From contig CAMGYJ010000011.1 of assembly GCA_946122785.1 (NCBI GenBank), forward strand, positions 35,490,513-35,554,512: a DNA stretch of 64,000 bases, given 5' to 3'. The translations under genes were made by a program, and so were the position numbers. Under the pieces are notes generated by a model. It was not told the DNA's origin, made no database searches, and saw only the letters and a list, made by a program, of their open reading frames with translations. Numbering within the stretch: position 1 is the stretch's first letter; each line of letters starts with the position of its first letter. The stretch comes from Linum tenue (taxonomy: Eukaryota > Streptophyta > Magnoliopsida > Malpighiales > Linaceae). Below, in pieces: positions 54,325-64,000 of the stretch.

Positions 54325-55075
54325 CTAATTGAACACAAAACCCATCCAAGGCCAGCCAGCCAATTCATTCGTCAGAAAACAGCAGAATAACAACAAAGGT
54401 AACAAATGAGGATAACATGCCTGATAGCCGAGTTTCCTTTGCCGACGGCAGTACTCAAGGTCGGCGGCCTTGTTCCTAGAAATCAGTTTGCCACGCTGCC
54501 ACCGTTGGTCGCCAGCCGGATCTGTTTCCTTGTTACTCTGTTCTCCCCCGCTACCGTTGATTTTAAGCTTCCTTACCTCGCCATCGCAGTCGTTATCACC
54601 ATCTTGACATCCGTCAATTTCATTGCTGATTGGCGGTCCCAGAAGCGAACGGAAACAGGGAAACCCCTTCTGACGTCGCCTCTCCGTCTCCCTTCTCCCT
54701 TCACCGGCCCATCCTGCTTTCCCCGCTGGGCTCGACTTCAAATCGTCGGTTGGCTGGCAAGGGTTCAACGCAGAACTACCTAATCCAGATTGAGAGAAGC
54801 AGCGGGAGCAAAACAATCTCACCTCCCCTTCGAATTGGCGGTTGTCTGCAGAATCGTTCACCGCATAACTACCAAATCTCACCTTCTTCCGATCAGCAGC
54901 AAGCGCCAGTCCCTGTTCCCAAAATTGTCCGCTGACAAATGGACTCCTACCGTGTTGTGGGAAGGAGAAAGCAAAACATATTTAACCCAGAAGAAAATGG
55001 AAGGTGATTTCAGCCGCAAAAAAGTAGTGGGAACCCACGGTTTCTTATCTCTCCGTGAGGCGGGAATTTTCTAAT
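54325..55075. other. GC-rich segment with long overlapping open frames, unassigned
   Basis: Open frames cross this segment on both strands (minus 54325-54882, plus 54406-54783). The minus frame contains an acidic stretch (NEIDGCQDGDNDCDGEV) and a basic one, as a first exon might. I recognise no family, and the absence of stops may simply reflect base composition. It lies directly upstream of the nitrilase-like exon on the same strand. Confidence 0.25.
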
Positions 55076-55341
55076 TTAATCCCGCGTAAACACCCTGCCA
55101 CGTCAGATTCCTAAAATTACTCTATGGGCAGGAAAATTTGAATGGGGATTGCAGTTTTACTTTTCAGCTATAAATGATATTGTTGATTGACTAACTGATT
55201 ATTCTCCTATGCGAGAGAAACCACATTTTGAATAAAAAAGAAGATACAAGGTTATTTGGTTTTGGGATATTTAAATAAATTCATTGTTATCAATGCATGG
55301 ATAATAATATAGACGTATATAAAAAAATTTGATGTATTATA

Positions 55342-56143
55342 TAGGGGTGGGAAACGGTGCGGTTGCGGTTAACTGCACCGCAATTTGCGGTTAACTGCAA
55401 CCGCAAAACACCCATATTGGCCAACCGCGACCGCGACCGCAACGGTTAGCGGTTAACCAAAAACCGCAGAACGCGGTTAGCGGTGAACCGCGGTTTATGG
55501 TTGTGAAAACCGCAACAACCGAAACACCATATGAAACCGCAGTTAGCACTCTAACCGAAAATTAACCGCGAACTAACTGCAAAAAAATCATGGAAAAAAA
55601 ACACAGCAGCTACTGTTTTGTCTATTTTCACTTCCATCAAGCCCCTGCATCTGTCTGCATATCCAAATAACACAATCCACAAGCACAAATGCACAATGCC
55701 ACAATCCCAAGTTTGAACTTCATAGGAAATTAACCAACATACCAAATAAACATAGACATAGCTAGAAACGAAACGAAACGAATTAACGAAGGGTTTTGAT
55801 TTTTGTTTCTTCAAAGTTCAAATCATAATTCACTCAAAACGAGTAAACGACGGCGTCGGCAGGGAGAAGTGGGGAGGGTCGGGTCGGGTTTGGGGCTTTG
55901 GGCTGCTGCCTGCTGGCTGGGCTGGGGGTGAATTATGGGCTGGGTCTGGTTTCGCGGTTAGCTTTGCGGTTATATGGATTTGCGGTTTCGGTTGCGGTTA
56001 AACCGCAAACCGCAAAACAGGTCATATCTCCAACCGCGACCGCAAAATAGGCCAAATATGCGGTTTGCGGTTAACCAATAACCGCGCGGTTTCGGTGCGG
56101 TTGTCGGTTTAACCGCAAACCGCCAACCGTTTTCCCAGCCCTA
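55342..56143. mobile_element. Non-autonomous hAT element (802 bp)
   Basis: Ends TAGGGGTGGGAAACGG and CCGTTTTCCCAGCCCTA, with the 8-bp duplication GTATTATA (55334-55341 and 56144-56151). Both subterminal 200-base stretches are crowded with GCGGTTAACCGCAA-type palindromes (AACCGC/GCGGTT), probable transposase-binding sites. The middle 250 bases are unrelated unique sequence with no recognised gene. Confidence 0.92.
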
Positions 56144-56559
56144 GTATTATAGTTTACATTGTTTGGTTTCTATGATAGTTGTTCTAGTATTTAAATAAGA
56201 TATATTGCTTTTTAGGTACAATGTCACTTTTTTTTTGGTTAAATCAATGTCACTTTTACCATTTGTTTTTAATATAAAAAAACAAAAAACATAAATAAAG
56301 TAGGGACATAGTTGAAAATAGAAAACACTCGAAAAATCTCAAACAAACAATCTCAACAATCTCACAAAAAACTTGAGATATTACTATCACTAATTTTGAG
56401 TGATAGTTTCCATCACATCAAGCAAACAATGCATGTATAGTTTGTGTAGAAAATTCAAAAAAATAATGCATTGTGGAAAATTCAGGCATTGTACCTATTC
56501 CAACAAAATATTCACCAAAACCGAATTTATGACTATTTCTATAAATAACTTCTTCAACA

Positions 56560-57112
56560 ACCGGTCAACGATCATTGGATATTGTGGTCTTCACTGTGAG
56601 ATTTGTGGTTTGGTTTCTCATGTTTTTGGTATGCCTTTTGAGGTATGCTTTATCATGTTTGTGGTTCCCGTTAAAAAGTTTTTTGTTGTACTTTCAAAAA
56701 AAAATTGGTTTGTTTTGTGGGGTTTCTGGTATGTTTTAATAGATTTTTTGTTTGCATTAGGATGTTTCTGATTTGATTTTTGTAGTTTGTTTTCCGTGTT
56801 TGTGGTTTGCATTATGAGTTTTTTTGTGTGCTTATGAAATATTTGTGGTATGATTTGTGAGGTTTCTGGTTTGTTTTAAGGAATTTTTGGTATGCATTAG
56901 TATGTTTCTTGTTTGCTCTTTATGGTATGTTTTATCTTGTTTATGGTTTGTAATATTAAGTTTATGATGTCCATTAGAAATATTTGTGGTATGATTTGTG
57001 GGGTTTCTGGTATGTTTTAGAAGACTTGTGGACTGCATTAGCAAGTTTTTGGTATGTTATTTATTGTTTGATTTACCGTGTCTGTGGTTTGGATTAGGAG
57101 TTTTTTTATGTG
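56560..57112. repeat. Minisatellite, copy 2 (inverted relative to copy 1)
   Basis: Repeated phrases TTTGTGGTTTG, GTTTCTGGTATGTTTTA and TTTGTGGTATG at 30-65 base spacing. Its reverse complement matches the array at 40190-40600, including the end (CATGAGAAACCAAACCACAAATCTC and the nearby CGGTCAACG). Confidence 0.75.
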
Positions 57113-58615
57113 GTTATGAACAACGAGTATCCGAGAAAAGCAACAACTAAAACGAACTTTTCAAAATCAATAACTAGTGTTCATGAAACTTTTCAAAATC
57201 AATAACGAGTATTCGAAACACGAACACGAATTCATACACTCAACAAATGCATATGAGAAATATAATAGATCATTAAAGTGACCTATGTATTAACTTGGTG
57301 CTCTTATCATGTCTAGTAGTTCTTCTCCAACTTGAGTAGCATTATTTGATCATGAATGCACCAATTTGATTACACCACTTAATTGCAAATTACCTTTCAA
57401 CAATGGGCTCCTACATTGTTAGTTTCAAGTTTGGATCAACTAAAGCACCAAGAATTCAAATCTTATCACTCCTTTGAGGCATTGTTGAAAGTATTGTTTT
57501 ACTTTGGGTTTACTCTGAAAAATGGTTTTGTATAGTGAGTTATTTTTTCCCCTCTCTTGTAAGCTGGTGGCTCCGGCTAGATTAGTTAGGAAAGCTGCAG
57601 GTGGCTACTTGCCTGGTTTTTTATTTTTTTATTTCTTGTTTGGTTTCTCTTCTTAAATTAATAAAATTATCGCCATTATAAAAGAAATGTCCGTCAATAT
57701 AACCAAGTTTAATTAGTATCAGTTACAAAACATATTGGAATGTGTTGATATGATCGGCATAATCAATTTCTGACTTTTAAACAAACTAAAGTTGTTTTCG
57801 TGAATTAAAAAGTCGAAAGAAAAAATACTGAATTCGAAAGTTAAATACTAATGTTATTTGTGAAATTCAAATGTAAAAATTTAGATTTTTATGATATTTG
57901 TTAAATATACATACACAATTGTATTTAAATATGATCATTTTTATTTAATTTGAAAAGTCTTATTTAATATAAATAAAAAGTAGATTTTAGTGAGATTGTC
58001 TTAAGTATGTTATATGCCTAAATTCATTAAGTGCTAACAATTTTCAACTTTCCTATATGTTTTGCTAAAATCGACATGAACTGGTTGTATTACTGGTCAT
58101 TCCATGCCACTTGCCAAACCGACATAATAGTACCGGCTTGACAACCTTGCTAACTTCATCAAACAATGTATTAAAGGTAATAAATTAAGTAGAATATTAC
58201 TTTCTACCATTTTTTTCAAGTAACTTAAAACCAACGTCAATGTTACCAATTTATACAACCCATAAACGATGGAGTTTATAAATGACGACATATTATTTAT
58301 ATTCTAAAGCCACTATCATATTGAACAACTTCAGAGTTTAGAATCAGGTTTATATGCATGGAATGTATAATCTAATTGAGGGCAGCTGATGTAAATGAGG
58401 GTAAAGAGTTGTCCCTAGATGGCGAAGAAGATGCTTGAGTTGGCTCGAACTTGAAGTCGCTCGAGTAATTCACCGAAGTTGCACAAACGTTGATTAAACT
58501 GAAAAGAGTTATAATAAATCTTTGGGTTGTATAACTTGAATTTTTTTACCATAACTTGAAGTAAGGTACCTTGAATTTTTTTACCTGCTATAGCAGGTTT
58601 CACAGGTCATATTAC
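57113..58615. other. AT-rich intergenic DNA; possible LINE tail at 57545-57690
   Basis: The plus-strand stretch 'ggtggctccggctag...aataaaattatcgccattataaaagaaa' looks like the end of a LINE 3' UTR. Nothing else is recognisable. Confidence 0.3.
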
Positions 58616-59105
58616 GTAAAATACAATAGGCATTACGTAATGGTTACGTAACATATGATAATCTTACGTAACAGTTGTAAAAGATCATTACGGAAGTCTA
58701 ACGTAATAGAATGTGTATTTACGTAATGAGTATTAACCTCGCGTTACGTAAAATGCTAAGTCATTACGGAAACCTTACGTAACGCTACTGATTTAACTGT
58801 TACGTAAGAAATAACTGTCGTAACGTAACCTTTACGTAATGGAAGGTCTTTTTACGTAATGAGTATTAACCTTGAATTACGTAAAGTGCTAAGTCATTAC
58901 GGAAGCCTTACGTAACGCTTCCGATTTAACTGTTATGTAAGAAATAACTATCATTCCGTAACCTTTACGTAGTGAATGTGTATTTTATGCAACAGTTGTA
59001 AAATATCTTTACGAAAGCCTAACGTAATGGAAGGTCTCTTTACGTAATGAGCATTAACATCATGTTACGTAAAGATCTAAGTTATTACGGAAGTTTTACG
59101 TAACA
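58608..59105. repeat. TACGTA-rich tandem array
   Basis: I count 16 TACGTA palindromes in about 500 bases, set in a diverged unit of about 133 bases (TTTACGTAATGAGTATTAACC at 58718 and 58851, and a variant at 59039 after a longer spacing). Companion phrases are TAAGTCATTACGGAA and TTAACTGTTACGTAAGAAATAACT. About 0.1 occurrence is expected by chance in this length. Confidence 0.88.
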
Positions 59106-59435
59106 CTTCTAATTCAATAAGAATTAAAAAAGGAAAGAATAAAATATGGAAAACAACTAAATTTGAAATGGAAAGGGAAAAAAATAAGAATGGTAAGTTG
59201 TGTAGTGGTGACCGGCAACCACTGTTGCCTTTTATTATCTTACTTATTTTTTTGTTTTTTATTTCTTTAATCAATGGTTTAAAATAAGTTTGATCCATTT
59301 TAACGGTTTAGATCTATACAAGTTACCTAACTTGAAATTATACCCAAGTTACTGTAGGAGGTCCCTAAATCTTTTAATATGCGGCTCATCTAGTTCTAAT
59401 TGATTAAACACAAATGTAATAGCATTATAACAAGA

Positions 59436-60770
59436 TTTTTTTTTTTTTTGCCAATAGAAACTCGCATTCAACGAGCAACAACGGTAAGAACAAGGTTCAC
59501 AAAGAGCGTACCCAGGAACAAAAATCTAACCTAACATACCCCACCGGGTACAAAAACAGAGCTTTTCTTGCCACACAATCCGTTTTGATTACGACGCACA
59601 AAGAAAATCTTGAAATCCGGTTCGCACTGCAGGATGTATCGGAACTCTTGCATAACTGCTCCACCTTGACAATCCCATGCCTGACCATAATTAGCCTTCT
59701 GAATCACCACCTGTGCATCACCGAAAACATCCACCTTCCGTAAACCCATACCACGACACCAAAGCAAAGTGTCCAAGAGCCATCGATTCCACAGACCCCA
59801 AACTGTCAAACAAAAAAGAACCCATAGAACCATGAGATAATCTTAAAATGACACCACAAAGAACGCCACCGGCCTATCCCTTCGCACCGGATGGGTTTCA
59901 GCTGCAACATGCATGCTGTCGGACAGCTGCATTTTGTGCAGGACAATCATCTGATTCCAGTCCCAGTAGTTCCTGAACCTACTGGTGCCACTGCCGCCAC
60001 AGAACTGGAATCACCATCTGGATGCCGTAAAATAATACACTTTGTTCCGAGACTTCCACAGCCACCAAAATCCACAAAGAACCTAAGCTTAATCTCATGC
60101 TCCAATTGTTTATTTACCAAAATCACGCGCCACAAAATAGCAATGTTAGGAGTACTAATACTTCTTATAAAGCTCAACAACCCAATCTCAGACCAAAATC
60201 GGATGGCCACCGGGCATTCTTGGAAAAGGTGGGTTACACTGTCCATTTTCTCCTAACATCCCAAACATATTCCTGGGGTGTCCACCCCTCTAGACATCAA
60301 CACTTCTCCAACAGGGAGAATGCCTCTTATCAGCTGCCACAAGAAAATTCGAAGCTTCGGTCGGCAATTCATCCCCCAAACAGAGACAACCTGTTTACTA
60401 CACCCACCACCATCCATTGGATTCTTATATGCTAAAAAATGACCCGGAACGAACATAGTATTTAGCATCCTGGGAATGCACCCATATTAGGCGATCACTT
60501 ACCTCCGAGCACAGTAGAGGAATCGTCATGATTGATGCACAGATCGGAGCGGGGAAGTTTGTTGCAGCAGATCAGGCCGCCAAACACCTCTTCCTTCGTG
60601 AATAAATTCCGCTACTTTCTTCTCCCGTGTTTGCACCGGCAAAGCTGCAGTCAAATGCGCCATCTCTGGTGGCTTACTGCCGGAATCCACCCCCTCTCTT
60701 GCACTGCTACCGATGGCCTCGTTCCAACCTGCCATTTCAGACAATCTTCTAACAATTTCCTGCCATAAAG
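59436..60770 (-). mobile_element. 5'-truncated LINE (non-LTR retrotransposon), 3' part
   Basis: A T run at 59436-59449 is the poly(A) tail read on the minus strand. Upstream on the minus strand come a degenerate RT zinc-binding domain and an RNase H domain. The 5' end stops near 60770. No target duplication was found. Confidence 0.75.
59531..60744 (-). pseudogene. LINE ORF2 remnant: RT zinc-binding domain and RNase H domain
   Basis: From 60744 down: a remnant containing VAEFIHEGRGVW, then the zinc-binding domain typical of plant LINE ORF2 (WGMNCRPKLRIFLWQLIRGILPVGEVLMSRG near 60370-60290, written here as the motifs PKLRIFLWQL and LPVGEVL; VTHLFQECPVAIRFW near 60235). The RNase H domain follows (RGMGLRKVDVFGDAQVVI near 59740, with the D of VFGDA, and FKIFFVRRNQN near 59600). 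Frames change at least twice and the RT and endonuclease are absent. Non-functional. Confidence 0.75.
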
Positions 60771-61379
60771 CACACTGCTCCTACCCCAAGACGGGTCAGA
60801 ACCTAACTTAGCTAACATAAACTGCCCCTGATGATACGAGGCATTTTAGTGTGCTTTATAGTATTGGTACTATAAAACATTTACAGCCATTAGATCATGT
60901 CCAAACTATATCAATCATTAGATTTCATTTAAATTATTAATTTATTATTTTATTTGTGTGTTGATGACCGGTACAACCGGTTGTCTGAAACCAATTACAC
61001 TCTTCTTCCTTCGAAACCAATTACACTCTTCTTCTCACCGCCGAAACCCCTCTTCCTTCGATCCTCTTCCTTCCTTCGGTCCTCTCCACGCAGCTAGCGA
61101 GCAGTGAAGACGGCGAGCAGTGGGTGACGACGAGTGAAGACGGCGAGCAGTGGGTGACGACGAGTAGAAGGCGGCAGTGAATGCGGCGATTCGGATTCCG
61201 ACGACGACAGTGAAGGCGGCGAGCAAGGGACGACGAGAGCGAGCATCTCTTCGTCGATTGCAAACGAAGACCCTCTTCCCATCGATAGCTAACGAAGACT
61301 CTGCACAAAACCCCTCTTCCCATCGATAGCAAACGAAGATCGCTGACCTACCTCCTCCACCGCAAATTTTTTCGGTTAG
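60771..61379. other. Non-coding or unrecognised DNA with a 32-bp repeat
   Basis: A short tandem repeat GACGGCGAGCAGTGGGTGACGACGAGTGAA lies at 61109-61168. CTCTTCCCATCGATAGC is also repeated. No gene supported; sequence character changes abruptly near 61380, where the Q/T-rich exon ends. Confidence 0.35.
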
Positions 61380-61754
61380 TACTATCTTCTTTGTCTTTAG
61401 CTTGATAATTAGCTGCAATGGCGGTTCCTGTTGTTCCTTCACTTGTTTTGAAGGAGAATTTGCAGCATTTACCTTCTCTTCACCTTTTTTTTGCTGTTGA
61501 GGTTGTGCTTGATTTGTCTCCGTTTCAGCAACATCCTTAGCAGGCTCTTGTTGTTGTTGTTGTTGTTGTTGTTCCTCAATCTTCTTCTGTTGAGGAGGAG
61601 CATTGGGTTCTTCTGTTGTTAGGGTAGAAGAATTCGAGTCTGAAGAATTCACAGCAGTTGTGGTTGTTGTTGTTGTGGTTGCGGTTGTGGTTGTTGATGA
61701 TGCTTCCTTTGGTGAGGAAGCTTTGGATGGATATTGTTGTTGTAGTTCTTCCAT
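61380..61754 (-). CDS. First exon of an unidentified Q/T/K-rich protein (partial)
   Basis: On the minus strand the frame starts MEELQQQYPSKASSPKEASS at 61754 and stays open for about 125 residues of low-complexity sequence: a threonine run encoded by ACA/ACC, a run of eight glutamines (microsatellite at 61547-61573), then lysine/glutamate-rich sequence ending LIIKLKTKKI. After 61380 the reading turns into unrelated GC-rich sequence, with a possible donor GTACTAACC. It may be exon 1 of a nuclear protein, cut or interrupted by the inserted segment 60771-61379. Function unknown. Confidence 0.4.
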
Positions 61755-62420
61755 CTTCTTCGTGGGAGGATTGATATGATATGATATGGTAGATAGAAAG
61801 GCTGTGTTCACTGAGAAAGTTGGGAATTTTTCTCTGTTTAGCCAATTGATGAATGTAGTTAAGTTTGAAGACCATGATTTGTTTGATTGATTTAAGTCTC
61901 TTTGCTATGGTTAGTGGCTCCAAGCATGCGATTAACCAACAGAAATGGGTGCTTATCTTAAATTTTCACTTCATAGTATGAGTTTCCTGTTTGTGGAGTT
62001 ATCGAATGTATCCGAAGGGACTGTCTGTGGAGTTAGAATTGTGTATATAATGTAGAAAAGAAGTTTAGTGCAGTGGGTAAAAGAGCTTCCATGAATGATG
62101 AGACATTAAGGTCAAACTTAGTTAGGATATTTAGAGCATGGTTGTGGCTGATCGATATGCAAATACAGGAGGTCTGTTGGCCTTAGAATATACGGCAGCT
62201 TGGGAGTTACTCCCAATTTTATTCTTTATTGTACATTTCGTGCCTCGATCTCATTTTATATGACTGATCAAAATTCTAGAATCTTTAGCAAGCGTTGGTA
62301 TCGTGGTGGAACATTTGATACAATCAGTAGACCTCATTGTAACGCATAACAACATCTTTTTCTTGCCTACTTCATACTGCTCCAAATTGTTAGAAGCTCG
62401 TGTATTTGTTATGTTTTCAG
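61755..62420. other. Intergenic or intronic, nothing recognised
   Basis: Includes the upstream side of the Q/T-rich exon. No RNA gene or repeat is visible. Confidence 0.35.
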
Positions 62421-62496
62421 AGCTACTGATTATGCTGCTTCTAATGAAGGTGGTGATCGTATGTTGGTTAACGAATTGAGGAAAATGAAATGTTAA
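62421..62496 (+). other. Possible terminal exon of an unidentified gene
   Basis: A good acceptor (TGTTTTCAG at 62412-62420) is followed by an open frame ATDYAASNEGGDRMLVNELR-KMKC and a stop at 62494. The composition is protein-like, but no upstream exon is convincing. Low confidence. Confidence 0.25.
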
Positions 62497-63612
62497 AGTT
62501 CCATGATGCTTTATCAATACTACAGTTCTGCTGGATCTTGTCCCCAACCTAGGAAATGGCGGGTAGAAGGTTACAAATGTTCAGTGGCTTTTATTTTATT
62601 TGCAAGATATTTTGGATTTTTAGTTCATCTAAAGACTTGGGAAGAAATAAAGATGGATTTTCAATATTGTCCCATTGAAGTTGTTCTTCTTGGTAACTAC
62701 TTAGCCAAGTCTAGACTTACGGAAGGTGTTGATGTGATTTTGGAAGAAGAATAGAAGTTTAGCTCTGCACCTGCTTTACTTGCTAAATGATGTTTATTCT
62801 TTTTGGACAACCTTTTAGCTGCTTTCTTCAAAGAAAACAGCCTTGTGGGTGCCCTAGAAAGCAACTAAGATTGCTATGTCAGTCCAGTCCCTCATACTAT
62901 TTATATTTGGTCAGTTGGTATACGTGTGATGTTCATATGGAAATTGTCACTGGATGTGATATAGATGACCCATCACTTCATAACTATTTATGCATGTGGT
63001 TGCCCTTAAACTCTACTATTTATCCTGGTAATTTAATATCGACAATGGAGTCCTAGAAGGGAGTTAGGACTGATTTTCTTGGAAGCATTGTAGCAAGAGA
63101 CCCCGTTAATACGGGCAGTGGCGGTGTGTGGAAAACAATGGAAAGTTTAATTTGAAATGCAGGACAAATATTCAGTCCAGAAACAAATTTAGTTCATAAA
63201 AGTGAAAAAGGAAAAGCATAAATGAGAGAAACTTGGTTGAGTGTCATTTCCAGAATGGACTGCATGCATGATTCTGCTATGTTTAAATGCTAACTGTAGG
63301 GTCCTGAAATCTTGATGTCTTTGTAACTGTACTTCTCTCATACTGGCAGAGTGAGTCTGTAGAGTTTGGAAATCTTTACTAGTTGATTGTATCATCAAAT
63401 TGTCTCATTTTTAGCAAATTAATTGGTAGGATGGTTAGACTTTAAAAAAACTTTGTCTCTAGCTTCTTGATATGTTTCCAGATCACTGTATCTTATACTA
63501 GCAAGTGGAAGAGTACTGGAGAAGTTTTGAAATCGAACATTGATGGGCCTCCACTGAAGTTTGTGCTCAGTAATAGATTGATCTTATGCTCGCTAGCTTA
63601 ATGAATATGGCA
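62497..63612. other. Unassigned region
   Basis: An 83-residue open frame at 62503-62754 (MMLYQYYSSAG...DVILEEE) has no family that I recognise. The rest shows nothing. Confidence 0.3.
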
Positions 63613-63964
63613 GATTTTTATCGATGTTTTAGTTTCACGGGTTATTTTAACGGCCGTGATTTATGAAGCCAAAGCCGTGAGATTGTCTGGGGATATGAAA
63701 ACTACTTTTTGCTTCTCACGGGTCATGTCACGGCCTTGAGAATTTGCATTTTGGGTGAAATTTAATGGAAGCTGGGTGTTTTGGGTGACATTTTTATCGG
63801 TGTTTTTAGTTTCACGGCTTATTTTAACGTCCGTGATTTTTGAAGCCAAAGCCGTGAGATTGTCTGGGATATAAAAACTACTCTTTGCTTCTCACGGGTC
63901 ATGTCACGGCCGTGAGAATTTGCATTTTGGGTGAAATTTAATGGAAGCTGGGTGTTTTGGGTGA
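63613..63964. repeat. 176-bp tandem duplication with CACGGCCGTG palindromes
   Basis: Two copies start at 63613 and 63789, each ending GGGTGTTTTGGGTGA. Each contains AGTTTCACGG, GCCAAAGCCGTGAG and GTCATGTCACGGCC(G/T)TGAGAATTTG. Similar CCGTGAA-type motifs occur upstream of the TATA box in the solo LTR at 26741, so this may be the U3 of an LTR that continues beyond the window. Confidence 0.8.
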
Positions 63965-64000
63965 AATTTATATATGCCAATGGCGGATTTCATGGTTAAT

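Overview
The window is nuclear DNA of a flowering plant, very probably a eudicot. The evidence is GT-AG introns, AT-rich intergenic DNA, Ty1/copia and Ty3/gypsy retrotransposons with plant tRNA primer sites, plant-type hAT elements, a small plant defensin-like secreted-peptide gene, and exon fragments resembling plant pantothenate kinase 2 and nitrilase. Species cannot be told from the sequence. There is no bacterial operon, CRISPR array or rRNA.

Layout. (A) 0-6.5 kb: an LTR-like fragment, a complete but decayed hAT element (714-3904), a 400-bp foldback element inside a (TA)n tract (4885-5284), the one intact-looking host gene of the window (defensin-like peptide, 5585-6029) and a LINE-like tail. 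(B) 6587-20678: a 14.1-kb Ty3/gypsy element of Tat/Ogre type on the minus strand. It has 3.67-kb LTRs that look identical except for one T in a poly-T run, an intact Gag and no Pol, plus two tandem arrays before its 3' LTR. (C) 20.7-25.3 kb: a 163-bp tandem repeat and a second hAT element (21655-25269) whose transposase is open except for one stop codon. (D) 25.9-39.6 kb: an old minus-strand copia element, cut twice by later insertions: a solo LTR (26741-28325) inside its reverse transcriptase and a second Tat-type element (29485-37722) inside its protease/integrase region. That second element has lost protease and reverse transcriptase, has LTRs of unequal length and carries a four-exon antisense gene. 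(E) 39.6-46.9 kb: AT-rich DNA with a minisatellite, a second solo LTR (40798-42164), MITE-like repeats and a Helitron-like 3' end. (F) 46894-51961: a young, nearly intact copia element with a full Pol and one in-frame stop in Gag. (G) 52-64 kb: exon fragments of pantothenate kinase 2-like and nitrilase-like genes, an 802-bp non-autonomous hAT element, a second inverted copy of the minisatellite, an array of 16 TACGTA palindromes, a LINE 3' remnant, a Q/T-rich first exon and a tandem duplication at the right edge.

How it fits together. The region is a nested transposon cluster. Eight elements (three hAT, three LTR elements and two solo LTRs) have target-site duplications that I could read base by base, and these give insertion order: copia (25.9-39.6 kb) is older than both elements inserted in it. 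The most interesting biology is the Gag-only giant element with its hairpin-forming 45-bp satellite, tRNA-like module and W-box/TATA promoter, and the spliced antisense gene of the second Tat element. All functional statements rest on reading and on remembered family features; no database search was run.
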